In this document: one piece after another, positions 1 to 9,712 of the stretch
Layout: each line of letters starts with the position of its first letter
Position numbering within the stretch: the stretch's first letter is position 1
Source: Mariniphaga sp.
Lineage (GTDB): Bacteria; Bacteroidota; Bacteroidia; Bacteroidales; Prolixibacteraceae
Reading direction: 5' to 3'
Assembly: GCA_019429205.1 (NCBI GenBank)
Contig: JAHYIT010000003.1
Coordinates: forward strand, 22,891 to 86,890
DNA length: 64,000 bases
The notes under the pieces: generated by a model
Database searches by the model: none
The model's input: the letters and a program-made list of their open reading frames with translations, nothing else
Told to the model about the DNA's origin: nothing
Translations under genes and position numbers: made by a program

Positions 1-1
1 T

Positions 2-2632
2 AGCCTCACCGATTTCAGCCTCGACACGGCAAGTGTTGAACGAACTGATAAATTCTTTTATGCCACCAACTTCGATCTTCATTTTTCAGATTACACCATG
101 CGCCTGGTGGATGATTTGCACAAGCTTGAAGTTGACAACGTGCTGATTTCGAGCATAAACCAACAGATTCAAATTCATAACCTCGAGTTGCAGCCGGTAA
201 TTGAAAACGTATCTGCCGATGACATGAAACGTTTTAACAGATCGGAACTTTTTCATGTTTCAGTGCCGGCCATAACATTAACCGGGGTAGATTTACGCAA
301 TGCTTTTTTTAATAATAAACTGCTGATTTCCAACTTCAGCATATCAAATCCTGACATCTATTTTGAAAACTTTGGCTCACTCCGTTCAGGTGAAGCAAAT
401 ATGGAACTGACTGAGTTTTATCAACTCATTTTCAATTACATTGAAGATTTTGACATCAGGCAGTTTTCAGTGCCAAACGGTAATCTGACCTGGATAAATC
501 ATACGCGCAAAGGAAGAACCACATCGTTTGACAATGCATTTTCGGCCTCACTGGAAAATTTCCGTTTAAACGAAGAAGAACTACCCAAAAAAAGGCTGCT
601 TTTTTCCGATAATTTTGAAATTTCTATTCGGGACCAGGAGTTTGAATTGTCGGACAGTGTGCATGTGCTGAAAGGAAGTGAAATACTGCTCTCTTCGGCA
701 ACAAATTCGGTGCGGGTAAAAAACGGGCTGCTTTTTCCGCTGATTACTTCCGAAAAATACCATGATCTTGCCACCACTTTCCAGGTTGCCATTCCTGAAC
801 TGAACATTGAAGGTTTTGATTTTCAGAATGCCTGGTACTCGCAGGAACCTCAAATTAACAAGCTGGAACTTGTTTCTCCCCGGTTTCAGATTTATAATCA
901 AAAAGGAAAAACAAAATCACTCGATTTAAAAAACTACACATTCCCAATGCCGGCGTTTATTGAATCGTTAAAACTTAATGAATTTAAAATTACAGACGGC
1001 CAAGCTGTCACCTACCAAAGTTCGGAAATAAGCCAAAAAGCACAGGCCAATTTCAGGTTTAATTTTTCAATGCCCGGAATTATTCTGAAAAATAACCACA
1101 ACCAAATTCAATTGCAGAACCAAAATATTCAGCTTGAGATTTCAGAATTCAAGGCGCCAATTGACGAACTGCATAATATTTCAATCGGGCAAATTGATTT
1201 CGACCGGGAACAAAAGTCAATTTCAATAACAGGTTTAAAAGTGGAACCTTTTTTCGAACGAAAAGACCAGAACCGGTTTAAAATTCTTGCACCCCAAATT
1301 CAATTTACCGGATTTGATTTGGAGACTGCATTTGACCAGAACAGTTTTGAATTCGGTCAGATTGAAATTAATAATCCGGAAATTTCCATCGAAATTAACC
1401 GGCAAATTAAAGACGATACACTGGAATTTTTACAAACCCTCGATTTATATCCACACGTGGAGCACCTGATCAATCAGATTAAAATAAATAACCTGAACCT
1501 GAATAAAGCTTACCTCCATTTTAACTGGCTCGAAAAACAATTATTCCAAAACGAGCTGCATATTTTATTTAAAGATATTTTGCTCAGCGAAAATCAGCCG
1601 CCAGCCAATTTGCTGAATTCGAGGGAATTTGAAATTTCAACCACCAATTTGGCAACAACTGATAAAAATGGCATGTATGAATTTACCGCCGATTCGTTAA
1701 TCTACAATTCGGCCAGACACAATGTATGGTTGAAAAACATCAGGGTGAACCCGCTTGCTGAAAAAAAGGCATTTCCGCGCAAAACCGGTTTTCAGACCGA
1801 TGTTGCACAAGCCGGCATCGACTACATTGAATTTCAAAAAATTAATGAAAAAAGATGGCTGCAGGATAATATTCTGGCTGCGGAAAAACTGCAAATCGGT
1901 CCATCCAGACTGGAGATTTTTCGCGACAAACGATTTCCGTTCAACCATAACCAAAGACCGCCATGGCCGCAGAATATGATGAAAAACATCAGCCAGGACT
2001 TTGTTTTTGATTCGGTAAAACTTATGCCTTCTTACCTTAAATACAGCGAACTGTTAAGCATATCAGACGAGCCCGGATTTATTGAATTTTATGATTTAAC
2101 CTTTTCTGGTGGCAGACTTTCCAATTCCGAAAAAGAAACGGGACGAAACAATATTTTTGAGTTGAATGCGCAGGCAAAATTGTTGAATCAATCGTTACTG
2201 AAGGCTAATTTCAGTTTCGACCTGGCCAGCCCCGATTATGCCCACAGAGCATCGGGATTTTTGCAACCTATGCAGCTGAAACCACTAAATTCGATCATTT
2301 CAAAATCGGCGCCACTGGCCATTGAGGAAGGGCATTTAAACAGATTAGATTTCGATATCAGTTTTACCCAAAACAAGGCAAACGGAAACTTGTATTTTGC
2401 CTACGACAACTTAAAAATTGCGGTTTTGGATTACAGTTCCGATGAAATTCAAAAAGCAAAATTTGCTTCGTTCCTGGCCAATAAAATGGTTGTTAATTCG
2501 AAAAACCCAAAAGGGAATGAGTTGGTCCCCGTAAAAATTTCTTATGTTCGCGACGAAGAACGTTCCATATTAAATTACTGGTGGAAATCCATTTATTCCG
2601 GCGCAAAAGAAGTAATAGGATTGAACCCGTGA
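2..2632 (+). CDS. Large AsmA-like/hypothetical protein, 5' end outside the window
   Basis: ORF 98..2632; the frame stays open to base 2 (SLTDFSLDTASVERTDKFFYATNFDLHFSDYT-MRLVDD), so the start lies upstream. Repetitive beta-rich sequence. Confidence 0.6.
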   Translation, partial: SLTDFSLDTASVERTDKFFYATNFDLHFSDYTMRLVDDLHKLEVDNVLISSINQQIQIHNLELQPVIENVSADDMKRFNRSELFHVSVPAITLTGVDLRNAFFNNKLLISNFSISNPDIYFENFGSLRSGEANMELTEFYQLIFNYIEDFDIRQFSVPNGNLTWINHTRKGRTTSFDNAFSASLENFRLNEEELPKKRLLFSDNFEISIRDQEFELSDSVHVLKGSEILLSSATNSVRVKNGLLFPLITSEKYHDLATTFQVAIPELNIEGFDFQNAWYSQEPQINKLELVSPRFQIYNQKGKTKSLDLKNYTFPMPAFIESLKLNEFKITDGQAVTYQSSEISQKAQANFRFNFSMPGIILKNNHNQIQLQNQNIQLEISEFKAPIDELHNISIGQIDFDREQKSISITGLKVEPFFERKDQNRFKILAPQIQFTGFDLETAFDQNSFEFGQIEINNPEISIEINRQIKDDTLEFLQTLDLYPHVEHLINQIKINNLNLNKAYLHFNWLEKQLFQNELHILFKDILLSENQPPANLLNSREFEISTTNLATTDKNGMYEFTADSLIYNSARHNVWLKNIRVNPLAEKKAFPRKTGFQTDVAQAGIDYIEFQKINEKRWLQDNILAAEKLQIGPSRLEIFRDKRFPFNHNQRPPWPQNMMKNISQDFVFDSVKLMPSYLKYSELLSISDEPGFIEFYDLTFSGGRLSNSEKETGRNNIFELNAQAKLLNQSLLKANFSFDLASPDYAHRASGFLQPMQLKPLNSIISKSAPLAIEEGHLNRLDFDISFTQNKANGNLYFAYDNLKIAVLDYSSDEIQKAKFASFLANKMVVNSKNPKGNELVPVKISYVRDEERSILNYWWKSIYSGAKEVIGLNP

Positions 2633-2695
2633 CAGGAAAAATTGTTTCACCAAAACGAAAATCCAAAATTTTTGTACATTTGAAAAAAAGTAGCC

Positions 2696-3931
2696 ATGCA
2701 ATTAAAAATTAAAGATTACACCCGGGGATTACTAATTATTTTGCTGATTTTCAGTATTTCATCGTGCCATAGTTTGTTCAACAACGACGACGATGAACCC
2801 GAAACCAATTACCTTGTAACCTACGAAATGGTACGTTCGTACCTTCCGGTTATGGTTGAAGCCATGTTTGAACAACTTGTTCGTCAATATCCTGAAATGG
2901 CATCAGTACAGGAAAGGGTAAACCATGGAATAATCATTTACAAAATAACATACAAAACAACTTTTCAAGGTGAATCTCAACTGGCCTCAGGGCTTGTTTC
3001 CGTTCCAACCGGTCAGGGTTCATTTCCGGTAATCAGTTACCAAAACGGCACAAACACCTTGCACAACAATGCACCCTCGGTTAATCCAAATTATGATATT
3101 TACGTTTTGCTCGAAGCCATTGCATCAACCGGATTTGTAATTTCCATGCCCGATTATCTCGGATTTGGTTCATCTGATAATATGTTTCATCCATACCTGC
3201 ATAAAGAATCAACTGTACAAACTGTTTTGGATATGCTAAGGGCTGTGGAAGAATTGGCCAAAGTTCGGGAATTTTCGCTGAACAATGAATTGTACCTCAC
3301 CGGATACTCACAGGGAGGATGGGCAACCATGCAGGTGCAAAAAGCTATTGAGGAAGATTTTTCCAGTGAGTTCAACCTTAAAGCGAGTGCACCGGGAGCA
3401 GGGCCCTACGATTTGAATTTCATTAAGGAATATATTTTAAGCCAGGAAACATATCCGATGCCCTATTATTTTGGGTATTTGTATAACAGCCTGATAAACC
3501 TGGATGAAGAGGCAGTTACACCAATTGAAGAAGTATTCAAATCTCCTTATAATTCGCTGATTCCCATACTTTTCGACGGTTCCATGTCGGGTGAAAAAAT
3601 TAATGCGGAACTTACAACCGGGGTGGCTGAACTTTTTACCGAAAACTTTCGTTTGAATTATAATACCGACAACCTTTTTAATTCATTGACAGAAATGCTT
3701 GATAATAATAGCATTGAAGCCTGGAATACTTCAATACCCACTAAAATAATTCATGGCAAAACCGATACTTATGTTCCGGCAATTATATCAAAAAATATTT
3801 ATGATGATTTTGTTGCAAAGGGTGCAGGAACCCGCGTACAATATATTGAAATTCCGGAAACGGATCATATTGGAGGAATTGTTCCTGCGGGACTTATTTC
3901 CATTGGCTGGTTTTTGGAATTAACGGAATAA
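2696..3931 (+). CDS. Alpha/beta hydrolase (secretory lipase-like) lipoprotein
   Basis: Lipobox-like ISSC near the N-terminus; nucleophile elbow GYSQGG; late D and H (KTDTYVP, ETDHIGG). Confidence 0.75.
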   Translation: MQLKIKDYTRGLLIILLIFSISSCHSLFNNDDDEPETNYLVTYEMVRSYLPVMVEAMFEQLVRQYPEMASVQERVNHGIIIYKITYKTTFQGESQLASGLVSVPTGQGSFPVISYQNGTNTLHNNAPSVNPNYDIYVLLEAIASTGFVISMPDYLGFGSSDNMFHPYLHKESTVQTVLDMLRAVEELAKVREFSLNNELYLTGYSQGGWATMQVQKAIEEDFSSEFNLKASAPGAGPYDLNFIKEYILSQETYPMPYYFGYLYNSLINLDEEAVTPIEEVFKSPYNSLIPILFDGSMSGEKINAELTTGVAELFTENFRLNYNTDNLFNSLTEMLDNNSIEAWNTSIPTKIIHGKTDTYVPAIISKNIYDDFVAKGAGTRVQYIEIPETDHIGGIVPAGLISIGWFLELTE

Positions 3932-3963
3932 ATTCCAGAAAAATAATCAGATGAAGTTTAAAC

Positions 3964-5382
3964 TTACAAATTGTTTTCTTCCCTGAAATCGTCAACCAAT
4001 TTCTGCAAGCGTTTGTTCTTTAATGCTTTCGGATAAATATCGAACAGATAGTTGATTTGAATGAATTCCTGTTTCATTGCCTTCTGCAACATTGCAAAAG
4101 CGTCTTTTTCGTGTTTGCTTTCGAGCAGCAGGCTTACCATCCGGTATTTAAGCAGGGAATCATCATTCTTTTCGAGCCCTGATTTTAAGACCCGGAGTGC
4201 ATTTTTTAACTCCCCAAATTTCAGAAAAATATCGACCCAGGTCAGCCAGATTTCAGCATTGTCAGCTTCAAGTTCAGCAGCTTTTGCCAGCGCATCTTCA
4301 GCATCTTTTGGACGGTTACCATCATTATAAACCTTTGCAAGCGTAATCCAGTATTCGGAATTGGAATTATCAATTTCAAGCGCTTTTTTGATAAAAATAA
4401 TACTTTCTGTCCACTTTTTTTCCACCCACATAACCAGTCCGACACCAAACCAGGCGCTATCATTTTCCTTGTTTAACTTTATGGCTTTCTGGTAATAATA
4501 TTCTGCCTGGGTATGTTCATCAAGGTTTAAGTAACATTCGCCAATGTAACACCAGCCATCATCATTTTCCGGATCGAATTCCAGGTATTCGGTATATTTC
4601 GAAATGGCTTCGCGGTATTTACCTAAATTGGCGTAGGCGTTTCCAATATTGAACAGCGACTGGTCGAACTCTTCATTTAACACCAGCGCAAATTCAAAAG
4701 CTTCAATGGCTTTTTCGAAATTACCTGCTTTATTATATGAAATACCAAGATTAAACCAAATGGAAAAATTAAACGGGTCAATATCGAGATAGCGATTGTA
4801 ATAATCTATACTTTTCAGGTAATCCCCTTCCTGGTCGCTAAAAAATCCCAGGTCATAAAGTGCCATTTCATTTTCGGGATTAAGCTGAAGCGATTGTTCA
4901 AAGTAATTAATGGCTATTTTTATTTCACTGGCCTGAACATAGGCAGAACCAATGTGATAAAGAATATCATCTTTTTCACTTCCGGCGTGTTCCAATGCTT
5001 TGCCGAATGCTTTTTCAGCCTCATATTCGTCGCCAAGCATCAGCCAGGCCGAACCCTTCATTAAATGAACATCAGGATTGGCAATTTCTACCTGTTCTGC
5101 CAAATGGAGATATTTCAGTGCATTTTGATATTTTTCTTTACTCAGCAGAACCTGTGCGTATTTGAGTTGAAGCGGCACAGCACCCGGGTGAATCTGTATT
5201 CCCTGGCGTGCAGCAATTTCAGAAGCATTAATGTCTCCTTCATCGAGCAAAAACTCTACAATTCCCTCAAATTCAGAAACATCGAAATAACTTTTCCTCC
5301 CCAGGGCAAGCGACCGTTTAAAGCGGCTCAGCGCTTCGCCCATGTTATCTTCACTTAAATAACCTCGTTCTTCTTTGTTCAT
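3964..5382 (-). CDS. Tetratricopeptide repeat protein
   Basis: Many 34-aa TPR units, e.g. ALYDLGFFSDQEGDYLKSIDYYNRYLDIDP. Confidence 0.9.
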   Translation of the reverse strand: MNKEERGYLSEDNMGEALSRFKRSLALGRKSYFDVSEFEGIVEFLLDEGDINASEIAARQGIQIHPGAVPLQLKYAQVLLSKEKYQNALKYLHLAEQVEIANPDVHLMKGSAWLMLGDEYEAEKAFGKALEHAGSEKDDILYHIGSAYVQASEIKIAINYFEQSLQLNPENEMALYDLGFFSDQEGDYLKSIDYYNRYLDIDPFNFSIWFNLGISYNKAGNFEKAIEAFEFALVLNEEFDQSLFNIGNAYANLGKYREAISKYTEYLEFDPENDDGWCYIGECYLNLDEHTQAEYYYQKAIKLNKENDSAWFGVGLVMWVEKKWTESIIFIKKALEIDNSNSEYWITLAKVYNDGNRPKDAEDALAKAAELEADNAEIWLTWVDIFLKFGELKNALRVLKSGLEKNDDSLLKYRMVSLLLESKHEKDAFAMLQKAMKQEFIQINYLFDIYPKALKNKRLQKLVDDFREENNL

Positions 5383-5445
5383 TCAACCTCCAAAAATGAA
5401 ACTGCAAAATTAACAATTCACATCGAATAAAGAAGCACACTTCAA

Positions 5446-6996
5446 TTAATGGTGTTGTTCCCTTAACAAATCGTTCACGGTTTTTACCGGATTAAATGTT
5501 TCAATGGGAACCTCGACAAAAAGCGTGTTCCAGTTGCTCATAGCCCCGTTCCAAAGACCAGGTAATTCCTGTGCCTTTAAATCTTTCCCCTCTTTCGATT
5601 TTTTTGAAATAAAACCTGTTGACGGATCTGTAAATTCAGTCAGGTTATACTTTTCCCCTTTGTAATTTTTTGTTCCGCAAACCAAATCAACCGGATTAAA
5701 ATGAGTGGCATGTTTGGCAATGGTTTGCTGCTGTACACTATCCGGATCAATCTGGGAACTTTCAACCACCTGAAGAGATACAGTACCATCCGGATTTTTT
5801 GCCCAAAACGGACCTCCGCCAGGTTCTCCTTCATTTTTCACCATTCCGCAAACCCTCAGCGGACGGTTGTATTTTTCCCTCAGGTAATGGTATAAATCTT
5901 CTTTTTCTGTATAGTACTGGTTTTCCGGCGGTTTTGTATTTAATGTATTTTCAAGGAAATTGGAAGCCTCGGCCAAAAATGCACTTTCGAGAGTAATGGG
6001 GTGTTTTTCATTTAAAGTTTTCTGGTACCTGAAAACCTTTTCCTGGTATTTCAATAAAACTCCGGCCAATGCTTTTTTGTATGCAATTGTTGGTTTTTTC
6101 AGTCGATCGGGAACCACATTGTCAATATTCTTAATAAAAATCAAATCGGCATCCAAATCGTTCAGGTTTTCAATGAGAGCACCGTGGCCGGCGGGCCTGA
6201 ACAATAAACTTCCGTCAGGTTCACGGAAAGGTTCATTTTTCAAATCAACTGCTATGGTGTCGGTTGATGGTTTCTGCAAACTGAAAGAAACCCCGAAAGT
6301 AACACCAAGCAATTTTTCATATTGTTTTTTCACTTTTGCAAGGAGTTCCTCAAAAATCTGTTTATGCTCGGGCGAAACGGTAAAATGCAACCTGGTCACA
6401 TTATTTTTATCTTTTGCATAACTGGCGCCTTCCACCAAATGCTCTTCAAAAGGTGTGCGTTCACCGTCGGCATATTTATGAAATTTGAGTAACCCTTTGG
6501 GAAGTGAACCATAATTCAATCCTTTTTCAAGCAAAAGAAATTCTATCCAGTTTCTGCATCCTTCTTCAGCTCCCATATCTGCAATTGCTTTTTTCAGCGA
6601 TTTGAAAAAAGCAAATTTTTCTTTATTAACAAGAAATTGGCGTGCTGCAGCATTTTTCGCCAGTGAAATCTCAGTATCTTCATCGTCAACACAATCATCA
6701 AAAGCTTCAAATAAGGTTTTAAACATGCGGCTGGCTGCTCCCGATGCAGGTACAAATTTTAGAGGAACTATACCGGAAGAAACCAGTTTATCAAACCGTT
6801 CATTGTTCTCTTCAACACCCTTATTGTCAAGCCTGATAATTCCGTTACCAACTGTGGCAGCTTCAATAACCTCCAAAAAAGGAAAACCTTTTTTAAATTT
6901 TTCAATCTGTTTTTGAACTACCTCAAGCTGGCTGCCACGTTCTTTTATCTGAATTTTATCTTTTCGTGAAAACATAGTTTTCTTTTTAATTTCCAA
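5446..6996 (-). CDS. DUF4301-family protein
   Basis: 516 aa ORF; resembles DUF4301 proteins (PASGAASRMFK, RPAGHGALIENLNDLDADLIFIKNIDNVVPD). Confidence 0.75.
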   Translation of the reverse strand: MEIKKKTMFSRKDKIQIKERGSQLEVVQKQIEKFKKGFPFLEVIEAATVGNGIIRLDNKGVEENNERFDKLVSSGIVPLKFVPASGAASRMFKTLFEAFDDCVDDEDTEISLAKNAAARQFLVNKEKFAFFKSLKKAIADMGAEEGCRNWIEFLLLEKGLNYGSLPKGLLKFHKYADGERTPFEEHLVEGASYAKDKNNVTRLHFTVSPEHKQIFEELLAKVKKQYEKLLGVTFGVSFSLQKPSTDTIAVDLKNEPFREPDGSLLFRPAGHGALIENLNDLDADLIFIKNIDNVVPDRLKKPTIAYKKALAGVLLKYQEKVFRYQKTLNEKHPITLESAFLAEASNFLENTLNTKPPENQYYTEKEDLYHYLREKYNRPLRVCGMVKNEGEPGGGPFWAKNPDGTVSLQVVESSQIDPDSVQQQTIAKHATHFNPVDLVCGTKNYKGEKYNLTEFTDPSTGFISKKSKEGKDLKAQELPGLWNGAMSNWNTLFVEVPIETFNPVKTVNDLLREQHH

Positions 6997-7090
6997 ATCT
7001 AAAAATAGAAATAAGATTTAGTTTTGAAAACAATTACGAAGTGAGTTTAAACAAAGTTTTCAATTATTTTTTAACAGGTGTAAAAAGAAA

Positions 7091-7312
7091 ATGGTAAATT
7101 GCCTCGAAAATCTGCAAAAAAAAATGGACATGCTTACAAAAACAAAAATAAAAGAAGTTATTGAGAATTTTCCTGAAGAAATCTCTATCGACGATTTTAT
7201 TGACAAATTAGTTCTAATTGAAAAAGCAGAACGAGGAAATATACAATCAGAAAATGGAGAGGTATTTTCGGAAGAGGAATTGGAAAAAGAAATGGAAAAA
7301 TGGTTCAAATAA
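7091..7312 (+). CDS. Small putative antitoxin, upstream of a RelE/ParE-like toxin remnant
   Basis: 73 aa acidic protein ending in EEELEKEMEKWFK, immediately followed by a toxin-like fragment. Confidence 0.5.
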   Translation: MVNCLENLQKKMDMLTKTKIKEVIENFPEEISIDDFIDKLVLIEKAERGNIQSENGEVFSEEELEKEMEKWFK

Positions 7313-7426
7313 TAAATAAATTATCGAATTCTGTATAAAATTGTTTCACCTTCACAAATAGATATTTTAACTGTACATCACTCTGCCAGAGATTTATTCA
7401 GGAGAGAAATTAATTCCGACAGGTAA
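7313..7426 (+). pseudogene. C-terminal remnant of a RelE/ParE-family toxin
   Basis: After the taa at 7313-7315 the frame reads INYRILYKIVSPSQIDILTVHHSARDLFRREINSDR*, a typical C-terminal RelE/ParE segment (YRILYKI...I.ILTVHHSAR) with no N-terminal half. Confidence 0.65.
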
Positions 7427-7427
7427 A

Positions 7428-8369
7428 ATGACACAACAAAAGCTTTGGTGGGGGCACACAAAGCGCTACAATGATTTTCCGACATACTTCCGTAACCTGT
7501 TTTCGGAACGGGTACAGAAGGTTTCGGTTGATGCGGGTTTTACCTGTCCCAACCGCGACGGAACCAAAGGTTACGGCGGTTGTACTTACTGCAACAATAA
7601 AACCTTCAAACCCACCTACTGCAATCTCGAAAATTCAGTAAGTTACCAGGTGCATCATGGCATTCGCTTTTTCGAAAAAAAATACAAATCCATGCGGTTT
7701 CTGGCCTATTTTCAGGCATATACCAGCACCTGGGCGCCGCTCGAAAATTTGATTCCATTATACGAAGAAGCCCTCCGACATCCAAAAATAATTGGTCTGG
7801 TCATTTCTACCCGGCCCGATGCTGTAAATGACGAACTACTTGACTACCTGGCTGAACTCAGCAAAAAAGTTTATGTGATGGTAGAATTCGGATTGGAATC
7901 GCACCTCGATGCATCACTTGAAAAAATGAACCGCGGCCACACGTTTGCCGAATCAGTTTGGGCGCTGGAACAAACCACAAAAAGAGGAATCAAAAACTGC
8001 GCTCATCTGATTTTAGGGCTTCCTGGCGAAACCAGGAGCGACTGGCTGGAACAAGCCCGGGTTATTTCACAACTGCCTGTTAATAATTTAAAACTGCACC
8101 AGTTGCAAATTCACAAGGGAACGGTAATGGAAACCCAGTTTAGAAAAAGCCCGGAAAATTTTTACCTGTTTTCAGCCGAGGATTACATTGAACTGGTTGT
8201 AGATTACCTCGAATTGCTCAATCCAAAAATCATTATAGAAAGGTTTATCAGTCAGGCGCCACCTGAAATGCTCATTGCCCCGAAATGGGGATTAAAAAAT
8301 TTTGAATTTGTAGCAAAAGTGGAAAAAAAATTAAAAGAAAGAGATACCTGGCAAGGTCGGCTTTTCTAA
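7428..8369 (+). CDS. TIGR01212-type radical SAM protein (YhcC-like)
   Basis: CPNRDGTKGYGGCTYCNN cluster motif; 313 aa. Confidence 0.88.
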   Translation: MTQQKLWWGHTKRYNDFPTYFRNLFSERVQKVSVDAGFTCPNRDGTKGYGGCTYCNNKTFKPTYCNLENSVSYQVHHGIRFFEKKYKSMRFLAYFQAYTSTWAPLENLIPLYEEALRHPKIIGLVISTRPDAVNDELLDYLAELSKKVYVMVEFGLESHLDASLEKMNRGHTFAESVWALEQTTKRGIKNCAHLILGLPGETRSDWLEQARVISQLPVNNLKLHQLQIHKGTVMETQFRKSPENFYLFSAEDYIELVVDYLELLNPKIIIERFISQAPPEMLIAPKWGLKNFEFVAKVEKKLKERDTWQGRLF

Positions 8370-8782
8370 TGTTTTTGCGTCCGATCGTCCATTACCACCA
8401 GCCGGTATTTCTGGCCCTGCATAACTACCCGGTGCGCATCGATGTGCAAATGTTTGGTTACAATTTTATTATGAATGTAAAAATCGCGAATCAAAACGAG
8501 TTCCGAGAGATTGGAACCTGAAAGCAAATCCCTTATCTGACAATGTTTGCAAAAACTGTTATCTGATTCGATGATTTTATCGCGTTGCGTGCAACCCATA
8601 ATTTCGCAAAACTCGTGTTCCAGAATGTCACCTTTGTCGCTTTTGGTCAAATTCTGAAAAGCCTTGTTAAAATATTTCACCTTAAAATTATGATCGGCGA
8701 GAAAAATCGCCTGCGGATGGTGTTCAATAATTTGGTTCACCAAATCATTGGCTTCCTCAATACGTTGAAATTCAAGTCTCAT
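8366..8782 (-). CDS. Stand-alone PAS domain protein
   Basis: HHPQAIFLADHNFKVKYFNKAFQNLT is PAS-like; start moved to MRLEFQRIEE (8782). Confidence 0.65.
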   Translation of the reverse strand: MRLEFQRIEEANDLVNQIIEHHPQAIFLADHNFKVKYFNKAFQNLTKSDKGDILEHEFCEIMGCTQRDKIIESDNSFCKHCQIRDLLSGSNLSELVLIRDFYIHNKIVTKHLHIDAHRVVMQGQKYRLVVMDDRTQKH

Positions 8783-8930
8783 GACAATCAATTTTAATGG
8801 GTTAGAAACTTTTGGCCAATTTTCTTTTATACAGAAATCTATTAAAATTCGCAAAAACCAAAGTAGCAATTAAAATTTATAATACAACCTATCATGCTTA
8901 AGAATATTAAAAAAAATTCAACCGGTGTTT

Positions 8931-9686
8931 TCATGAATCAGCAGAGCCAAAAACACGTTTCAGTAAAGCAGTTGTTCTTGCAGCCGGGTCTTTTCTTATC
9001 AGCTTTTCTTCATCTTCAATTTTAAGAAACAATCCATCGAGGGCTTTTCCGGTAAGGTACTCATCCAGGTTTGTTTCCACCGGTTTAAGCCCGGCAACCT
9101 GTCCCACAAGCGAATTGGCCAGTTCATTCCATCTTGAGGTTAATGTATTCCAGCTTTGCGATGTTGAAACATTTCCAACCAGCTTCTTATCAAGGGAAGT
9201 CTGGATTTTTGGCCGGTAAAGATTATATAAACCATCGTAGGTTGTTCGGTGCAAATACATGGTTGCTGCGTTGTTTTCGCCTCTCAGTATTCCAACGGCA
9301 TCGTTTATGGTCATGCTTTTAATGCTGTTCACGAAAATGGGTTTGGCTTCTGAAACCGCATCTTCGGCAGCCCTGTTTATTCGCAGCAAAACATCGTCGA
9401 GCAGTTGCTTACCACCGGGCACCCGGCCAATATTATCCACAATAATATCAGCTTCGGGTGGAAGAAGGATTTTAACCATTTCATCTTTATAATATCCGTC
9501 TGTAACTCCCAAAATATCAACAGATTTATTGGTTCCAACAATGAGCGCTTCTTTTAGGCCGCCAATAATTTCTGATTGGGTAAGCGGTTTGTTCTCTTCG
9601 AGAGTTTGCCTGGCAAGTTGCTCAAGTTCTGCACAGGAAAAGAAAATAAAAGCCAGTAAAAAAATTGCGGAATAGCGTGTTTTCAT
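8931..9686 (-). CDS. DUF4197 domain-containing protein
   Basis: Signal peptide/lipobox FFSCAEL; GLKEALIVGTNKSV...DGYYKDEMVKILLPPEA motifs. Confidence 0.85.
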   Translation of the reverse strand: MKTRYSAIFLLAFIFFSCAELEQLARQTLEENKPLTQSEIIGGLKEALIVGTNKSVDILGVTDGYYKDEMVKILLPPEADIIVDNIGRVPGGKQLLDDVLLRINRAAEDAVSEAKPIFVNSIKSMTINDAVGILRGENNAATMYLHRTTYDGLYNLYRPKIQTSLDKKLVGNVSTSQSWNTLTSRWNELANSLVGQVAGLKPVETNLDEYLTGKALDGLFLKIEDEEKLIRKDPAARTTALLKRVFGSADS

Positions 9687-9712
9687 ATCATTGATTTTTC
9701 CGGTAAAGATAA

